NCBI GenBank assembly: GCA_000721275.1 | Contig: JOFO01000024.1 | Coordinates: forward strand, 32,020-96,019 | Source of the DNA: Microtetraspora glauca | GTDB lineage: Bacteria > Actinomycetota > Actinomycetes > Streptomycetales > Streptomycetaceae | Length of the DNA stretch: 64,000 nt | Reading direction: 5' to 3' | In this document: piece after piece, positions 53,036 to 63,187 of the stretch | How the letters are laid out: each line of letters begins with the position of its first letter | How positions within the stretch are numbered: the stretch's first letter is position 1 | Notes under the pieces: generated by a model | The model's input: only the letters and a program-made list of their open reading frames with translations | Database searches by the model: none | Told to the model about the DNA's origin: nothing | Made by a program: the position numbers and the translations under genes

Positions 53036-53067
53036 GTGCCCGACCCGCCGCCAGGCGGATCGGGCAC
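53036..53067 (-). terminator. Terminator of ychF
   Basis: GTGCCCGA (53036-53043) pairs with TCGGGCAC (53060-53067) around an inner CCGCC/GGCGG stem, 17 bp after the ychF stop. Confidence 0.7.
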
Positions 53068-53083
53068 GGCTACCGGCCTGGCG

Positions 53084-54172
<1,089 letters not shown>

Positions 54173-54376
54173 GGTGGCGACTTCCCTAGATACGGATGAT
54201 GGGTCGATCCCCCAGTTTACGGGGGGCCCGGCCCGGCCCGGCCCTCGCCGTTCGCCGGGGGCGGGGCCCTGCGGACGGCGGCGGACCCCCGGCGCTCCCC
54301 CGGCGGACTTCGGTCGAACTGCGGCCGGGGACCACCCGAAGGGCGTGTCCCGGGCCTCTCCCGCCGCCTCCCGACC

Positions 54377-54382
54377 TACGTT
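54377..54382 (+). promoter_or_regulatory. Leaderless -10 of the DUF6542 gene
   Basis: TACGTT lies 6 nt before the GTG at 54389; there is no Shine-Dalgarno and no evident -35. Confidence 0.45.
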
Positions 54383-54388
54383 GGTGAG

Positions 54389-55126
54389 GTGGAGCAGCAC
54401 AGGACAAGTCAGCCGCAAGGCCGCCGACGGCCCCAGACCCCCCTCCCGCCGCCCGGCGCGGTGGTCGAGGTGGAGGGGGGCACGGCCGGCGCGGCCACCG
54501 TGTACCGGGCCGGGGGCCCGGCCGCCGGGCGCCGGCCCGCGCCGGTCGTGCAGGCGCTGCGGCGGCTGCCCGCGCCCCGGCTCACCGGGCTCGGCGCGGG
54601 GCTCTTCGCCTCGGCCTCGATGCTGCTGGTCGGCTTCCTGGACTGGCTGGTGCTGGACGGGTCGCCGCTGGCGTTCGGGCTGCTGTTCCTGCCGGTGAGC
54701 GCGCTCACCGCGCTGTGGGTGCGGACCGCCGACCTGGTGACCGCGCCGATCGCGGTGCCGATCGCCTTCGCCGTCGGCGTCGTGCCGATCGCGGGCGGCA
54801 CCGGCGGCTTCGGCGGCCAGGCGATGGCCGTGGTGACCGCGCTCGCCGTGCACGCCGGCTGGCTGTACGGGGGCACGCTGATCGCCGGCGTCATCGCGAG
54901 CGTACGGAAGGCGCGGGACATGGGGCGGCGCCGCCGTCCCGCGGGGCCGGCCGACCGGCCGTCGTCGGGGCCGCGGTCCGGCTCCCCGTCGGGAGCCGCG
55001 CCGGGCCCGTCCGGCTCCGCCGCCCGGCCCGCGTCCGGCGCTCCCCGCGGCCGGACCGGTGCCGGACCGGCCGCCGGCGCCCGCCGGGACCAGGCGCCCG
55101 CGCGCGGCAGGCGCCCCGCCCCGTAG
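54389..55126 (+). CDS. DUF6542 membrane protein
   Basis: A 245-aa protein with a polar N-terminus (1-65), four membrane helices (about 70-165: LTGLGAGLFASASMLLVGFLDWLVL, LAFGLLFLPVSALTALWV, DLVTAPIAVPIAFAVGVVPI, GQAMAVVTALAVHAGWLYGGTLIAGVIASV) and an Arg/Pro/Ser-rich, disordered C-terminal tail. The neighbourhood ychF-DUF6542-ispH is conserved in actinobacteria (Rv1111c-like as I recall). The function is unknown. GTG 54389 is placed by the TACGTT hexamer. It converges on ppgK with a 25-bp gap. Confidence 0.85.
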   Translation: MEQHRTSQPQGRRRPQTPLPPPGAVVEVEGGTAGAATVYRAGGPAAGRRPAPVVQALRRLPAPRLTGLGAGLFASASMLLVGFLDWLVLDGSPLAFGLLFLPVSALTALWVRTADLVTAPIAVPIAFAVGVVPIAGGTGGFGGQAMAVVTALAVHAGWLYGGTLIAGVIASVRKARDMGRRRRPAGPADRPSSGPRSGSPSGAAPGPSGSAARPASGAPRGRTGAGPAAGARRDQAPARGRRPAP

Positions 55127-55151
55127 GCGTAGGCGTACGCCCGCTGAGAGT

Positions 55152-55904
55152 TCAGCGGAGGGTCGCCGCGCGCGCCGCCATGGCCGCGCCGACGATGCCG
55201 GCGTCGTTGCGGAGCTCCGCGGGGACGATCTCGGCGCGAATGCCGTCGAGGTACGGGAGGAACCGGTCGGCCTTGCGGCTCACCCCGCCGCCGAGGATGA
55301 ACAGCTCCGGGGAGAACAGCATCTCGACGTGGGCCAGGTACTTGCGGAGCCGTTTCGTCGCCCAGTGCTCCCAGGTCAGGTCCTCGTCCTCGCGCGCCTT
55401 CGAGGAGGCGCGCGTCTCCGCGTCGTGGCCCTTGAGCTCCAGGTGGCCGAGCTCGGTGTTGGGGACGAGGCGGCCGTCGGTGAAGACGGCGGAGCCGATG
55501 CCGGTGCCGAGGGTCAGCAGGATCACCGTGCCGGTGCGGCCCCGGCCGGCGCCGAAGGTCATCTCGGCGACGCCGGCCGCGTCGGCGTCGTTGAGGACGG
55601 TGACGGGCAGGCCGCCGACGGCCTCCCGGACGAGCGCGCCGGCGTCGGTGCCGATCCAGGCCGGGTCGACGTTGGCGGCGGTACGGACCGTACTGCCGGT
55701 GACGACGCCCGGGAAGGTCACACCGACCGGGCCGTCCCAGCCGAAGTGCGCCACGACCTCCGCGACGCGGCCCGCGACCTCGTCCGGGGTCGCGGGCTGC
55801 GGGGTGAGGACCTTGTACCGCTCCTCGGTCAGGGCGCCGCGTCCCAGGTCCACGGGGGCGCCCTTGATGCCGGAACCGCCGATGTCCACTCCGAAGACGT
55901 TCAT
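55152..55904 (-). CDS. ppgK: Polyphosphate glucokinase
   Basis: A 250-aa ROK-type kinase that phosphorylates glucose with inorganic polyphosphate (or ATP), characteristic of actinobacteria. Phosphate-1 motif VDIGGSGIKGA at the N-terminus, sugar-binding VLNDADAAGVAE, phosphate-2 LTLGTGIGSAVF, and ELGHLELKGHDAETRASSKARE (the polyphosphate-glucokinase-type region). C-terminal ILGGGVSRKADRF closes the ATPase fold. Length is standard. ATG 55904 follows TAGCTT by 6 nt and has no ribosome-binding site, suggesting a leaderless transcript started within the end of the ispH message region. It feeds glucose 6-phosphate to central metabolism, where GlpX also acts. Confidence 0.93.
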   Translation of the reverse strand: MNVFGVDIGGSGIKGAPVDLGRGALTEERYKVLTPQPATPDEVAGRVAEVVAHFGWDGPVGVTFPGVVTGSTVRTAANVDPAWIGTDAGALVREAVGGLPVTVLNDADAAGVAEMTFGAGRGRTGTVILLTLGTGIGSAVFTDGRLVPNTELGHLELKGHDAETRASSKAREDEDLTWEHWATKRLRKYLAHVEMLFSPELFILGGGVSRKADRFLPYLDGIRAEIVPAELRNDAGIVGAAMAARAATLR

Positions 55905-55910
55905 GGACCC

Positions 55911-55916
55911 AAGCTA
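55911..55916 (-). promoter_or_regulatory. Leaderless -10 of ppgK
   Basis: TAGCTT on the minus strand, 6 nt upstream of the ppgK ATG and in the 29-bp gap after ispH. Confidence 0.4.
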
Positions 55917-55933
55917 ACCGGCGGGGCCGGGTC

Positions 55934-56926
55934 CTACTCCTTGACGAGCTCGGCGGCCTCGGCGCGCAGGTCGCGGCGGAGCTCCTTCGGGAGCGAGAAG
56001 GTGAGGTGCTCGTCGGCGGTCTTGACGATCTCCACGTCGACGTAGCCTCGCTGCGCCAGCCACTCCAGGACCTCCTGGACCAGCACGTCGGGGACGGAGG
56101 CGCCGGAGGAGAGGCCGACCGAGGTCACGCCCTCCAGCCACGCCTCGTCGATCTCGCTCGCGAAGTCCACCAGGTACGCGGCGGGGACGCCGGCCTGCTT
56201 GGCGACCTCGACCATGCGGATCGAGTTCGAGGAGTTCTTGGAGCCGACGACGATGACGAGCTCGGCCTGGCCGGCCAGCTCCTTGATCGCGGTCTGGCGG
56301 TTCTGCGTGGCGTAGCAGATGTCGTCCGACGGCGGGGAGACCAGCTGCGGGAACTTGTCCTTGAGGGCGTCGACGGTCTCCATGGTCTCGTCCACGGAGA
56401 GGGTGGTCTGGGAGAGCCAGACGACCCGGGAGGGGTCGCGGACCTCGACCTTGGCGACGTCCTCGGGGCCGTCGACGAGCTGGATGTGGTCGGGGGCCTC
56501 GCCGGAGGTGCCGATGACCTCCTCGTGGCCCTCGTGGCCGATGAGGAGGATGTCGAAGTCCTCCTTGGCGTACCGGATGGCCTCCTTGTGGACCTTGGTG
56601 ACCAGCGGGCAGGTCGCGTCGATCGTCGCGAGCCGGCCGCGGCGAGCCTCCTCGTGGACGGTCGGGGCGACGCCGTGCGCGGAGAACATCACGATGTTGC
56701 CCGGCGGGACCTCGGTGGCCTGGTCGACGAAGATGGCGCCCTTCCGCTCCAGGGTCTGGACGACGTACTTGTTGTGGACGATCTCGTGGCGGACGTAGAC
56801 GGGGGCCCCGTACTGCTCCAGGGCCTTCTCCACGGCGATCACGGCACGGTCCACGCCCGCGCAGTAGCCGCGGGGAGCGGCGAGCAGGACACGCTTCGGG
56901 CGGTTGGTCGCGGGCGTTGCAGTCAT
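55934..56926 (-). CDS. ispH: 4-hydroxy-3-methylbut-2-enyl diphosphate reductase
   Basis: IspH (LytB) is the last enzyme of the MEP pathway; it reduces HMBPP to isopentenyl and dimethylallyl diphosphate using a 4Fe-4S cluster. The 330-aa protein has the three cluster cysteines: C22 in [12 protein letters not shown], one in [13 protein letters not shown] and one in [11 protein letters not shown]. Substrate-binding [19 protein letters not shown] and SKNSSNS are present. ATG 56926 follows TACGAT by 7 nt; an upstream ATG (56935) would lie within that hexamer. It diverges from the APC permease gene (63-bp gap). Confidence 0.96.
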   Translation of the reverse strand: MTATPATNRPKRVLLAAPRGYCAGVDRAVIAVEKALEQYGAPVYVRHEIVHNKYVVQTLERKGAIFVDQATEVPPGNIVMFSAHGVAPTVHEEARRGRLATIDATCPLVTKVHKEAIRYAKEDFDILLIGHEGHEEVIGTSGEAPDHIQLVDGPEDVAKVEVRDPSRVVWLSQTTLSVDETMETVDALKDKFPQLVSPPSDDICYATQNRQTAIKELAGQAELVIVVGSKNSSNSIRMVEVAKQAGVPAAYLVDFASEIDEAWLEGVTSVGLSSGASVPDVLVQEVLEWLAQRGYVDVEIVKTADEHLTFSLPKELRRDLRAEAAELVKE

Positions 56927-56933
56927 GTGTCCC

Positions 56934-56939
56934 ATCGTA
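56934..56939 (-). promoter_or_regulatory. Leaderless -10 of ispH
   Basis: TACGAT on the minus strand ends 7 nt before the ispH ATG at 56926. This decides between two possible in-frame starts. Confidence 0.5.
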
Positions 56940-56989
56940 AGGCCGCGTCGGTGACCGGCTGGAGCGCGGCCGTGTCCGAAACTGACGCC

Positions 56990-58360
56990 ATGGCTGAGAA
57001 CGCGCAGGTGGACGGAGCGGCACCGGGTCCGGACCACACGGGACTCCGCAGGACGCTCGGCTTCCGCGACCTGGTCGTGTACGGGCTGCTGTTCATCGCC
57101 CCGATGGCGCCGGTCGGGGTCTTCGGCACGCTGGACGCGAAGTCGCACGGCGCGGTCGCACTGGTGTACGTCGTGGCGACGGTGGCGATGGCGTTCACGG
57201 CCTTCAGCTACGCGCAGATGGTCCGGGTCGCGCCGCAGGCCGGTTCGGTCTTCGCGTACGCCCGGAAGGGGCTCGGCGAGGGGCCCGGCTTCGTCGCCGG
57301 CTGGATGGCGATGCTCGATTACCTGCTGATCCCGGCCGTCGCGTACCTCTTCGCGGGGATCGCGATGGAGGCGCTGGTGCCGGAGGTGCACCGGTGGGTG
57401 TGGACGGGCATCGCGGTGGTGGTGACGACGCTGCTGAACCTGTGGGGGGTGCGGGCGGCGGCCCGCGTCGGCTTCGCGGTGCTCGCGATGGAGATCCTGG
57501 TGCTGCTGGTCTTCGTGGTGTCCGCGGTGGTGGTGCTCGTACGGGACGGGGCGCAGCGCGACTGGTGGTCGCCGCTCACCGGCGACGGGACCTTCTCGCT
57601 CGCGGCGGTGGTCGGCGCGGTGTCGGTGGCGGTCCTGTCGTACCTCGGCTTCGACGCGATCGCGGCCTTCGCGGAGGAGGTGACCGGCGGGTCGGCGAAG
57701 GTGGCGCGGGCGCTGCTGTTCTGCCTGGTGCTGGCGGGTGTGCTGTTCGTCGCGCAGACGTGGCTGGTGGCGCTGCTCGAACCGGTCTCCTCGGCGGAGC
57801 TGGCGGCGGACCCGGGGAAGCAGGGGTCCGCCTTCTACGACGCGGTGGACGCGTCGGTCGGCGGGTGGCTGCACGACCTGGTCGCGGTGTCGAAGGCGAT
57901 CGGCGCGGCCTTCGCGGCGCTGGCGGGCCAGGCGGCCGGCGGGCGGCTGCTGTTCGCGATGGGCCGGGAGGGGCGGCTGCCGCACGCGCTGGCCCGTACC
58001 GACTCGGGCGTGCCCCGGGTGGCGCTGCTGGTGTCGGCGGCGGTCACGATGATCGCGGCGGTGTGGGCGGCCCGGCGCGACGACGGCCTGGACCACCTGG
58101 TGTCGGTGGTGGACGTGGGCGCGCTGACGGCGTTCGTGCTGCTGCACGCGAGCGTGGTGGGCTGGTTCGCGGTCCGGCGGGCGGAGGGCGAGCCGCACTG
58201 GCTGAAGCACGTCGTGCTGCCGGTGGTCGGCGCGGCGGTCCTGGTGGCGGTGATCGTGGAGGCGTCGGCGGCGGCCCAGGTGGTGGGCGTGATCTGGCTG
58301 GGCGTGGGGCTGGTGGTGCTCGCGGTGCAGGGGACGGGGCGGACGGCCGGCAGGAGGTGA
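56990..58360 (+). CDS. APC-superfamily amino acid/polyamine permease
   Basis: A 456-aa transporter with about 12 membrane helices. Helix 1 region has [24 protein letters not shown] (the unwound APC substrate motif); [28 protein letters not shown] and [16 protein letters not shown] are family segments, the latter with the conserved Glu pair of amino-acid/putrescine porters. The substrate cannot be told; putrescine-importer-like proteins have this form. The ATG at 56990 has no strong ribosome-binding site. Three 23-24-bp repeats follow the stop. Confidence 0.88.
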   Translation: MAENAQVDGAAPGPDHTGLRRTLGFRDLVVYGLLFIAPMAPVGVFGTLDAKSHGAVALVYVVATVAMAFTAFSYAQMVRVAPQAGSVFAYARKGLGEGPGFVAGWMAMLDYLLIPAVAYLFAGIAMEALVPEVHRWVWTGIAVVVTTLLNLWGVRAAARVGFAVLAMEILVLLVFVVSAVVVLVRDGAQRDWWSPLTGDGTFSLAAVVGAVSVAVLSYLGFDAIAAFAEEVTGGSAKVARALLFCLVLAGVLFVAQTWLVALLEPVSSAELAADPGKQGSAFYDAVDASVGGWLHDLVAVSKAIGAAFAALAGQAAGGRLLFAMGREGRLPHALARTDSGVPRVALLVSAAVTMIAAVWAARRDDGLDHLVSVVDVGALTAFVLLHASVVGWFAVRRAEGEPHWLKHVVLPVVGAAVLVAVIVEASAAAQVVGVIWLGVGLVVLAVQGTGRTAGRR

Positions 58361-58422
58361 CCGGGGCGGCCGGGGTTTCCGGGTCCGGGGCGGCCGGGGT
58401 TTCGGTTCCGGGGCGGCCGGGG
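58361..58422. repeat. Three tandem 23-24-bp repeats before xseA
   Basis: CCGGGGCGGCCGGGGTTTC occurs at 58361-58379 and 58385-58403, with a shorter 15-bp copy at 58408-58422. They begin directly after the permease stop and end 3 bp before the xseA -35 box. Confidence 0.85.
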
Positions 58423-58424
58423 CG

Positions 58425-58453
58425 CTGACGTTGTCGGTGGGCGCGGTTACGCT
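58425..58453 (+). promoter_or_regulatory. Leaderless promoter of xseA
   Basis: CTGACG (58425-58430), 17-bp spacer, TACGCT (58448-58453), then 6 nt to the ATG at 58460. This is the only leaderless site in the window for which I can also see a good -35. Confidence 0.7.
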
Positions 58454-58459
58454 CGGTGC

Positions 58460-59665
58460 ATGGGTCTGACTACGTCCGCCGAAGCGCCGCTGCCCGTGGG
58501 TGAGGTCTCCCGGATGATCGGGGGGTGGATCGACCGGCTGGGGGCGATCTGGGTCGAGGGGCAGATCACGCAGCTCTCGCGGCGCCCCGGTGCCGGGGTC
58601 GTCTTCCTGACGCTGCGGGATCCCTCGTACGACATCTCCATCGGGGTGACCTGCTACCGGCAGGTGTTCGACGCGGTGGGCGACGTGGTGTCCGAGGGCG
58701 CCCGGGTCGTGGTGCACGCGAAGCCGGAGTGGTACGCGCCGCGCGGGCAGCTGTCGCTGCGCGCGGCGGAGATCAGACCGGTGGGGATCGGCGAGCTGCT
58801 GGCCCGGCTGGAGCAGCTGAAGCGGGGGCTGGCGGCCGAGGGGCTGTTCGCGCTGGAGCGGAAGAAGCCGCTGCCGTTCCTGCCGGGGCTGATCGGCCTG
58901 GTCTGCGGCCGGGCGTCGGCGGCGGAGCGGGACGTGCTGGAGAACGCGCGGCGCCGATGGCCCGCCGTCCGCTTCGAGGTGCGGAACGTGCCGGTGCAGG
59001 GCGTGAAGGCGGTGCCGCAGGTGATCGCGGCGGTCCGGGAGCTCGACGCGCACGAGGACGTGGACGTGATCGTGGTGGCGCGGGGCGGCGGCAGCGTCGA
59101 GGACCTGCTGCCGTTCTCGGACGAGCAGCTGATCCGCGCGGTGGCGGCGTGCCGGACGCCGGTGGTGTCCGCGATCGGGCACGAGCCGGACTCGCCGCTG
59201 CTCGACCTGGTGGCGGACCTGCGGGCCTCCACGCCGACGGACGCGGCGAAGAAGGTCGTCCCGGACGTGGGCGAGGAGCTGGAGCGGGTGCGCCAGCTCC
59301 GGGACCGGGCGCTGCGGACGGTGCGGGGGCTGCTCGACCGCGAGGAGCGGGGTCTGGCGCACGCGCTGGCCCGGCCGGTGATGGAGCATCCGCAGCGGAT
59401 GGTGGAGGTCCGGGAGGACGAGCTGGATGCGCTGCTCGCGCGCAGCCGGCGGGTCCTCGGGCACCTGCTGGACCGGGCGGACTCGGAGCTGGCGCACACC
59501 CGGGCGCGGGTGCGGGCGCTCTCCCCGGCGGCGACGCTGGAGCGCGGGTACGCGGTGCTCCAGCGGGCGGACGGCGCGGTGGTCCGCGCGGCGGAGGAGG
59601 TCGCGGAGGGCGAGGAGCTGCGGGCCCGGGTGGCGGACGGCGAGTTCACGGTCCGGCGCACCTAG
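58460..59665 (+). CDS. xseA: Exodeoxyribonuclease VII large subunit
   Basis: A 401-aa catalytic subunit of ExoVII, which degrades single-stranded DNA from both ends in repair. The N-terminal OB fold (about 10-110: [32 protein letters not shown]) is followed by the catalytic domain with [34 protein letters not shown] and [27 protein letters not shown], the diagnostic motifs. A helical region and C-terminal [15 protein letters not shown], also diagnostic, complete it. It is followed by xseB after 86 bp. Confidence 0.96.
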   Translation: MGLTTSAEAPLPVGEVSRMIGGWIDRLGAIWVEGQITQLSRRPGAGVVFLTLRDPSYDISIGVTCYRQVFDAVGDVVSEGARVVVHAKPEWYAPRGQLSLRAAEIRPVGIGELLARLEQLKRGLAAEGLFALERKKPLPFLPGLIGLVCGRASAAERDVLENARRRWPAVRFEVRNVPVQGVKAVPQVIAAVRELDAHEDVDVIVVARGGGSVEDLLPFSDEQLIRAVAACRTPVVSAIGHEPDSPLLDLVADLRASTPTDAAKKVVPDVGEELERVRQLRDRALRTVRGLLDREERGLAHALARPVMEHPQRMVEVREDELDALLARSRRVLGHLLDRADSELAHTRARVRALSPAATLERGYAVLQRADGAVVRAAEEVAEGEELRARVADGEFTVRRT

Positions 59666-59751
59666 CGGCGGGCGCGGTTCACGGCTGCCGTTCGGCGGCA
59701 GCGGGTACGGGACGACGAGCGTCACGGCGACGGAGATCGGAGAAGAGACGG

Positions 59752-60000
59752 ATGGCTGGCGGTACGGAGACGGCGGCGGGGCTCGGTTACGAGGACGCCC
59801 GCGACGAGCTGATCGAGGTCGTGCGGCGCCTGGAGGCGGGCGGCACGACGCTGGAGGAGTCACTGGCGCTCTGGGAGCGGGGCGAGGAGCTGGCCAAGGT
59901 CTGCCGGCGCTGGCTGGAAGGCGCCCGCGCCCGGCTCGACGCCTCGCTGGCGGCGGAGCGCGCGGCGGAGGAGGACGAGTCCGGGGAGGGCCGGGGCTAG
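59752..60000 (+). CDS. xseB: Exodeoxyribonuclease VII small subunit
   Basis: An 82-aa protein: [51 protein letters not shown] is the complete XseB helical hairpin that binds the large subunit. A short acidic tail follows. The ATG at 59752 has a GGAG site upstream. It is located directly after xseA, as usual. Confidence 0.95.
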   Translation: MAGGTETAAGLGYEDARDELIEVVRRLEAGGTTLEESLALWERGEELAKVCRRWLEGARARLDASLAAERAAEEDESGEGRG

Positions 60001-60039
60001 GGACGGTCTGGGGCTAGACTGGGGCGAGTGAAGCGGATC

Positions 60040-60072
60040 ACTATCCGGATCGGATAGTTGAACTTTCATCAA
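60040..60072 (+). promoter_or_regulatory. Paired operator-like repeats upstream of the nitroreductase gene
   Basis: ACTATCCG-GAT-CGGATAGT (60040-60058) is a perfect 8-bp-arm palindrome. Overlapping its end, TTGAA-N5-ATCAA (60058-60072) forms a second, imperfect one. They lie 78-110 bp before the start codon, in an AT-rich patch, and look like a regulator site (MarR/TetR-like spacing); the regulator is not nearby. Confidence 0.55.
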
Positions 60073-60149
60073 TCATCGGCGTACTGTCGAGGACGTCGCC
60101 CGGGATTGCCCGCCGGGCGGTCCCCTTTGCAGTCCGGAAGGTACGCAGC

Positions 60150-60740
60150 ATGTCCCTCGTTCTCGACCCCGCCGCCCAGGACCTCCTCTTCCGCGAGGCC
60201 CGCACCGCCAACACCTTCACCGACGAGCCGGTGACCGACGAGCAGGTCCAGGCGATCTACGACCTGGTGAAGTACGGCCCGACCGCCTTCAACCAGACCC
60301 CGCTGCGCATCACGCTGGTCCGCTCCCCCGAGGCCCGCGAGCGCCTGGTCAAGCACATGGCCGAGGGCAACCAGGCCAAGACGGCCGCCGCCCCGCTGGT
60401 CGCGATCCTCTCGGCCGACAACGAGTTCCACGAGGAGCTGCCGGCCCTGCTCCCGCACTTCCCGCAGGCCAAGGACATGTTCTTCGCGGAGCGCCCGGTC
60501 CGCGAGGGCTCCGCGCTGCTGAACGCCGCCCTCCAGGCCGCGTACTTCATCGTGGGCGTCCGCGCCGCCGGCCTCGCCGCCGGCCCGATGACCGGCCTGG
60601 ACTTCGCCGGCGTCCAGAAGGAGTTCCTGGACGCCGACCACACCCCGCTGATGGTCGTCAACATCGGCAAGCCGGGCGAGGACGCCTGGTTCCCGCGCTC
60701 CCCGCGCCTCGCCTACGAGGACGTCGTCACGACCGTCTGA
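60150..60740 (+). CDS. Malonic semialdehyde reductase-type nitroreductase (RutE-like)
   Basis: A 196-aa FMN-dependent nitroreductase-fold protein. LLFREARTANTFTDEPVTDEQVQAIYDLVKYGPTAFNQTPLRIT and the C-terminal GPMTGLDFAGVQKEFLDAD with MVVNIGKP match the RutE/malonic-semialdehyde-reductase group. RutE reduces malonic semialdehyde made by uracil breakdown; no other rut genes are adjacent, so the physiological role may differ. The start ATG 60150 has GGAAGG about 9 nt upstream. Operator-like repeats lie upstream, and a strong terminator follows. Confidence 0.9.
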   Translation: MSLVLDPAAQDLLFREARTANTFTDEPVTDEQVQAIYDLVKYGPTAFNQTPLRITLVRSPEARERLVKHMAEGNQAKTAAAPLVAILSADNEFHEELPALLPHFPQAKDMFFAERPVREGSALLNAALQAAYFIVGVRAAGLAAGPMTGLDFAGVQKEFLDADHTPLMVVNIGKPGEDAWFPRSPRLAYEDVVTTV

Positions 60741-60759
60741 GCCGGACCCCTCCGCACGG

Positions 60760-60808
60760 CGTACGACGAAACCCCCCGGTGCCCGGCACCGGGGGGTTTC
60801 GTCGTACG
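60760..60808. terminator. Bidirectional terminator, 24-bp perfect stem
   Basis: Arms 60760-60783 and 60785-60808 are perfectly complementary, with a 1-nt centre (the real loop takes a few more bases). GAAACCCCCC gives an A/T-containing flank on either strand. It lies between converging genes. Confidence 0.9.
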
Positions 60809-60830
60809 GGGAGGAGGCGCGGGGCCGCCG

Positions 60831-61355
60831 TCAGGTCTGCTGCGAGCGGAGCGCGCCCGCCATCCGCGCGAGCGTGTCGAAGGACGCCGTCCCGGTCACG
60901 ACGGTCGTCGCCTTGCCGTCGGTCCGCACCAGCGCGTCGTACTTGGGACCCTCCCAGCGCTGCCACACCTGGCCGCCGACCGTCTGCGTCTTCCCGGTGT
61001 CCTTCGCCTCGTGCGTGACCTTGGGCACGAACTTCTTCGGCTCCGCCGTCGACTGGTTCACCGAGACGTACTGGGTGTCCGGCGAGAGGAAACCGAGCTG
61101 CCAGGTGTCGCCCTGCTCGCGCTTGTACGAGACGACCGTCGCCTTCCAGCCGTCGCCGAGGCCCTGCGGGGCCAGGACGGGGTAGGGGGCCGCGCGCTGC
61201 GCCGTGAGGAGCTCGACCCGGTAGTCCTTGGCCTTCACCGGATCCGCGTTCTCGTCGTGCGGGATGAAGAGATACATGACCCCCGCGGCGACCATGATCA
61301 CCCCGAGGGACTGGAACATCCCGCGTACCGTCTGCCTGCCTCGCTTAGCTGCCAC
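60831..61355 (-). CDS. DUF4245 membrane-anchored protein
   Basis: A 174-aa protein with a short basic N-terminus, one membrane helix (about 15-31: [17 protein letters not shown]) and an extracytoplasmic domain bearing DUF4245 motifs: [39 protein letters not shown] and [19 protein letters not shown]. The function is unknown. Location next to glpX and the xse genes is conserved across actinobacteria. Start: GTG at 61355, possibly with CCATAT 5 nt upstream as a leaderless -10. Confidence 0.88.
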   Translation of the reverse strand: MAAKRGRQTVRGMFQSLGVIMVAAGVMYLFIPHDENADPVKAKDYRVELLTAQRAAPYPVLAPQGLGDGWKATVVSYKREQGDTWQLGFLSPDTQYVSVNQSTAEPKKFVPKVTHEAKDTGKTQTVGGQVWQRWEGPKYDALVRTDGKATTVVTGTASFDTLARMAGALRSQQT

Positions 61356-61481
61356 GCCCCATATGGTCGCATCACGGTCCCGCGCTCATACGTGGGCCCC
61401 TCTGCTCAATATGTCGACCTGGCGATAGAGTCGCAGCACCCTCCTTTTTCCGGCCGTCGTCGTACAGAAAGGTGCGCTCCG

Positions 61482-62513
61482 ATGACCGAGCACCACCTGC
61501 CCCCCGAGCTTGAGGTCTCTCCCGAGGCCCCCGACCGCAACCTGGCCCTCGAACTGGTCCGGGTGACCGAGGCCGCCGCCATGGCCGCCGGCCGCTGGGT
61601 CGGCCGCGGTGACAAGATCGGCGCGGACGGCGCCGCGGTCAACGCGATGCGGACCCTCATCTCGACCGTCTCGATGAACGGCGTCGTCGTCATCGGCGAG
61701 GGCGAGAAGGACGAGGCGCCGATGCTCTTCAACGGCGAGCGGGTCGGCGACGGCACCGGCGCCGAGGTCGACATCGCCGTGGACCCGATCGACGGCACCA
61801 CCCTGAACGCCAAGGGCATGCCGAACGCCATCGCCGTGCTCGCCGCCGCCGACCGCGGCTCCATGTTCGACCCGTCCGCGGTCTTCTACATGGACAAGCT
61901 GGTCACCGGCCCCGAGGCCGCCGACTTCGTCGACATCAACGCGCCCGTCTCGGTCAACATCCGCCGGGTCGCCAAGGCGAAGGGCATGACCGCCGAGGAC
62001 GTCACCGTCGTCATCCTGGACCGCCCCCGCCACGAGGGCATCGTCAAGGAGATCCGCGAGACCGGCGCCCGGATCAAGTTCATCTCCGACGGCGACGTCG
62101 CCGGCTCCATCATGGCCGCCCGCGAGGGCACCGGCGTGGACCTGCTCATGGGCATCGGCGGCACCCCCGAGGGCATCATCTCGGCCTGCGCCATCAAGTG
62201 CCTCGGCGGTGTCATCCAGGGCAAGCTGTGGCCGAAGGACGACGCGGAGCGCCAGAAGGCCATCGACGCCGGCCACGACCTGGACCGCGTCCTCACCACG
62301 ACCGACCTGGTCGGCGGCGACAACGTGTTCTTCGTCGCCACCGGCATCACGGACGGCGAGCTGCTGCGCGGGGTGCGCTACCGCTCCGAGACCGCGACCA
62401 CGCAGTCGCTGGTCATGCGGTCGAAGTCCGGCACGATCCGCCAGATCGACTCCACGCACCGGCTCGCGAAGCTGCGCGCGTACAGCAAGATCGACTTCGA
62501 CCGGGCGAACTGA
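61482..62513 (+). CDS. glpX: Class II fructose-1,6-bisphosphatase
   Basis: A 343-aa GlpX, the gluconeogenic fructose bisphosphatase of actinobacteria, which lack the class I enzyme. Metal and substrate motifs: [33 protein letters not shown] (intact DPxDGT), [31 protein letters not shown], and [14 protein letters not shown] near the end. The ATG at 61482 has GAAAGG 9 nt upstream. A TAGAGT (61426-61431) may be the -10. A terminator follows. Diverges from the DUF4245 gene. Confidence 0.96.
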   Translation: MTEHHLPPELEVSPEAPDRNLALELVRVTEAAAMAAGRWVGRGDKIGADGAAVNAMRTLISTVSMNGVVVIGEGEKDEAPMLFNGERVGDGTGAEVDIAVDPIDGTTLNAKGMPNAIAVLAAADRGSMFDPSAVFYMDKLVTGPEAADFVDINAPVSVNIRRVAKAKGMTAEDVTVVILDRPRHEGIVKEIRETGARIKFISDGDVAGSIMAAREGTGVDLLMGIGGTPEGIISACAIKCLGGVIQGKLWPKDDAERQKAIDAGHDLDRVLTTTDLVGGDNVFFVATGITDGELLRGVRYRSETATTQSLVMRSKSGTIRQIDSTHRLAKLRAYSKIDFDRAN

Positions 62514-62537
62514 CCCCGGCTCGACGACGCCCACGGA

Positions 62538-62573
62538 GAAGGGGCGCCCCCGGTGCGGTGGGGGCGCCCCTTC
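62538..62573. terminator. Terminator between glpX and the whiB-like gene
   Basis: A perfect 14-bp stem (62538-62551 with 62560-62573) with an 8-nt loop, 24 bp after the glpX stop and between converging genes. Confidence 0.85.
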
Positions 62574-62629
62574 CCGTGTGTCGCGGTGTGTCTCCGTACG
62601 CCTGCGTCCGTCGCGGAACCGGCCGCGCG

Positions 62630-63001
62630 TCAGCCGGCCTGGGCGATGCGGTCCGCCGCGGCGGCCTTGCGGAGCTCCACCTCGCGGCGCCGGCGGCGGG
62701 CCAGCACCACCCGGCGCTCGGCGGCCGTGAGCCCGCCCCACACGCCGTACGGCTCCGGCTGGAGCAGCGCGTGCTCCCGGCAGTCGACCATCACGGGACA
62801 GCGCGCGCAGACCCGCTTGGCCGCCTCCTCCCGGGCGAGCCGCGCGGCGGTCGGCTCCTTGGAGGGGGCGAAGAACAGTCCCGCCTCGTCCCGGCGGCAG
62901 ACGGCCTCCGCGTGCCAGGGGCCCTCCTCGTCCGCCCGCGCGGGGGCGCGCTGGGGCGGCACGGGGGCTACCTGGAGGGGCTGATGCGGCAGTTGCAGCA
63001 C
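62630..63001 (-). CDS. WhiB-family iron-sulfur transcriptional regulator
   Basis: A 123-aa WhiB-like protein. The four cluster cysteines are C35, C65, C68 and C74 (VCARCPVMVDC), followed by the GVWGG turn (EPYGVWGGLTAAERR) and a basic DNA-binding tail (RRRRRE). The N-terminal 28 residues are Pro-rich and unlike most Wbl proteins. Next to glpX, the S. coelicolor gene I recall is wblI, so this may be its orthologue, but I leave the symbol blank. Wbl proteins bind a sigma factor and sense NO or oxygen through a 4Fe-4S cluster. GTG 63001 has AGGAG 7 nt upstream. Confidence 0.93.
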   Translation of the reverse strand: MLQLPHQPLQVAPVPPQRAPARADEEGPWHAEAVCRRDEAGLFFAPSKEPTAARLAREEAAKRVCARCPVMVDCREHALLQPEPYGVWGGLTAAERRVVLARRRRREVELRKAAAADRIAQAG

Positions 63002-63187
63002 GGTCTACTCCTGACGACGGCTTCGCGAGCGAGCAGCGATGCACGAGCCCTACCCGCTGTGCGCGCGCCTATGCACTGCGTACGCCTCCCATCCGGAGTC
63101 CGGAGCCCCGGCGACGTATTCCGGTCACTTTCCTGGCCGGAACCCCGCTGGACTGCTCCGTGGGCGATGTGGATCAGCGGGCGGGCG

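Noticed and set aside
56927..59863. Very long minus-strand open frame continuing upstream of ispH
   Set aside because: It runs antisense to the APC permease, xseA and xseB, all with clear motifs. It is low-complexity Arg/His/Pro sequence typical of a GC-rich shadow frame. Only the ispH part (to 56926) is real.
60001..60149. Riboswitch or leader RNA before the nitroreductase
   Set aside because: The short inverted repeats there look like protein sites. No conserved riboswitch pattern is recognisable.
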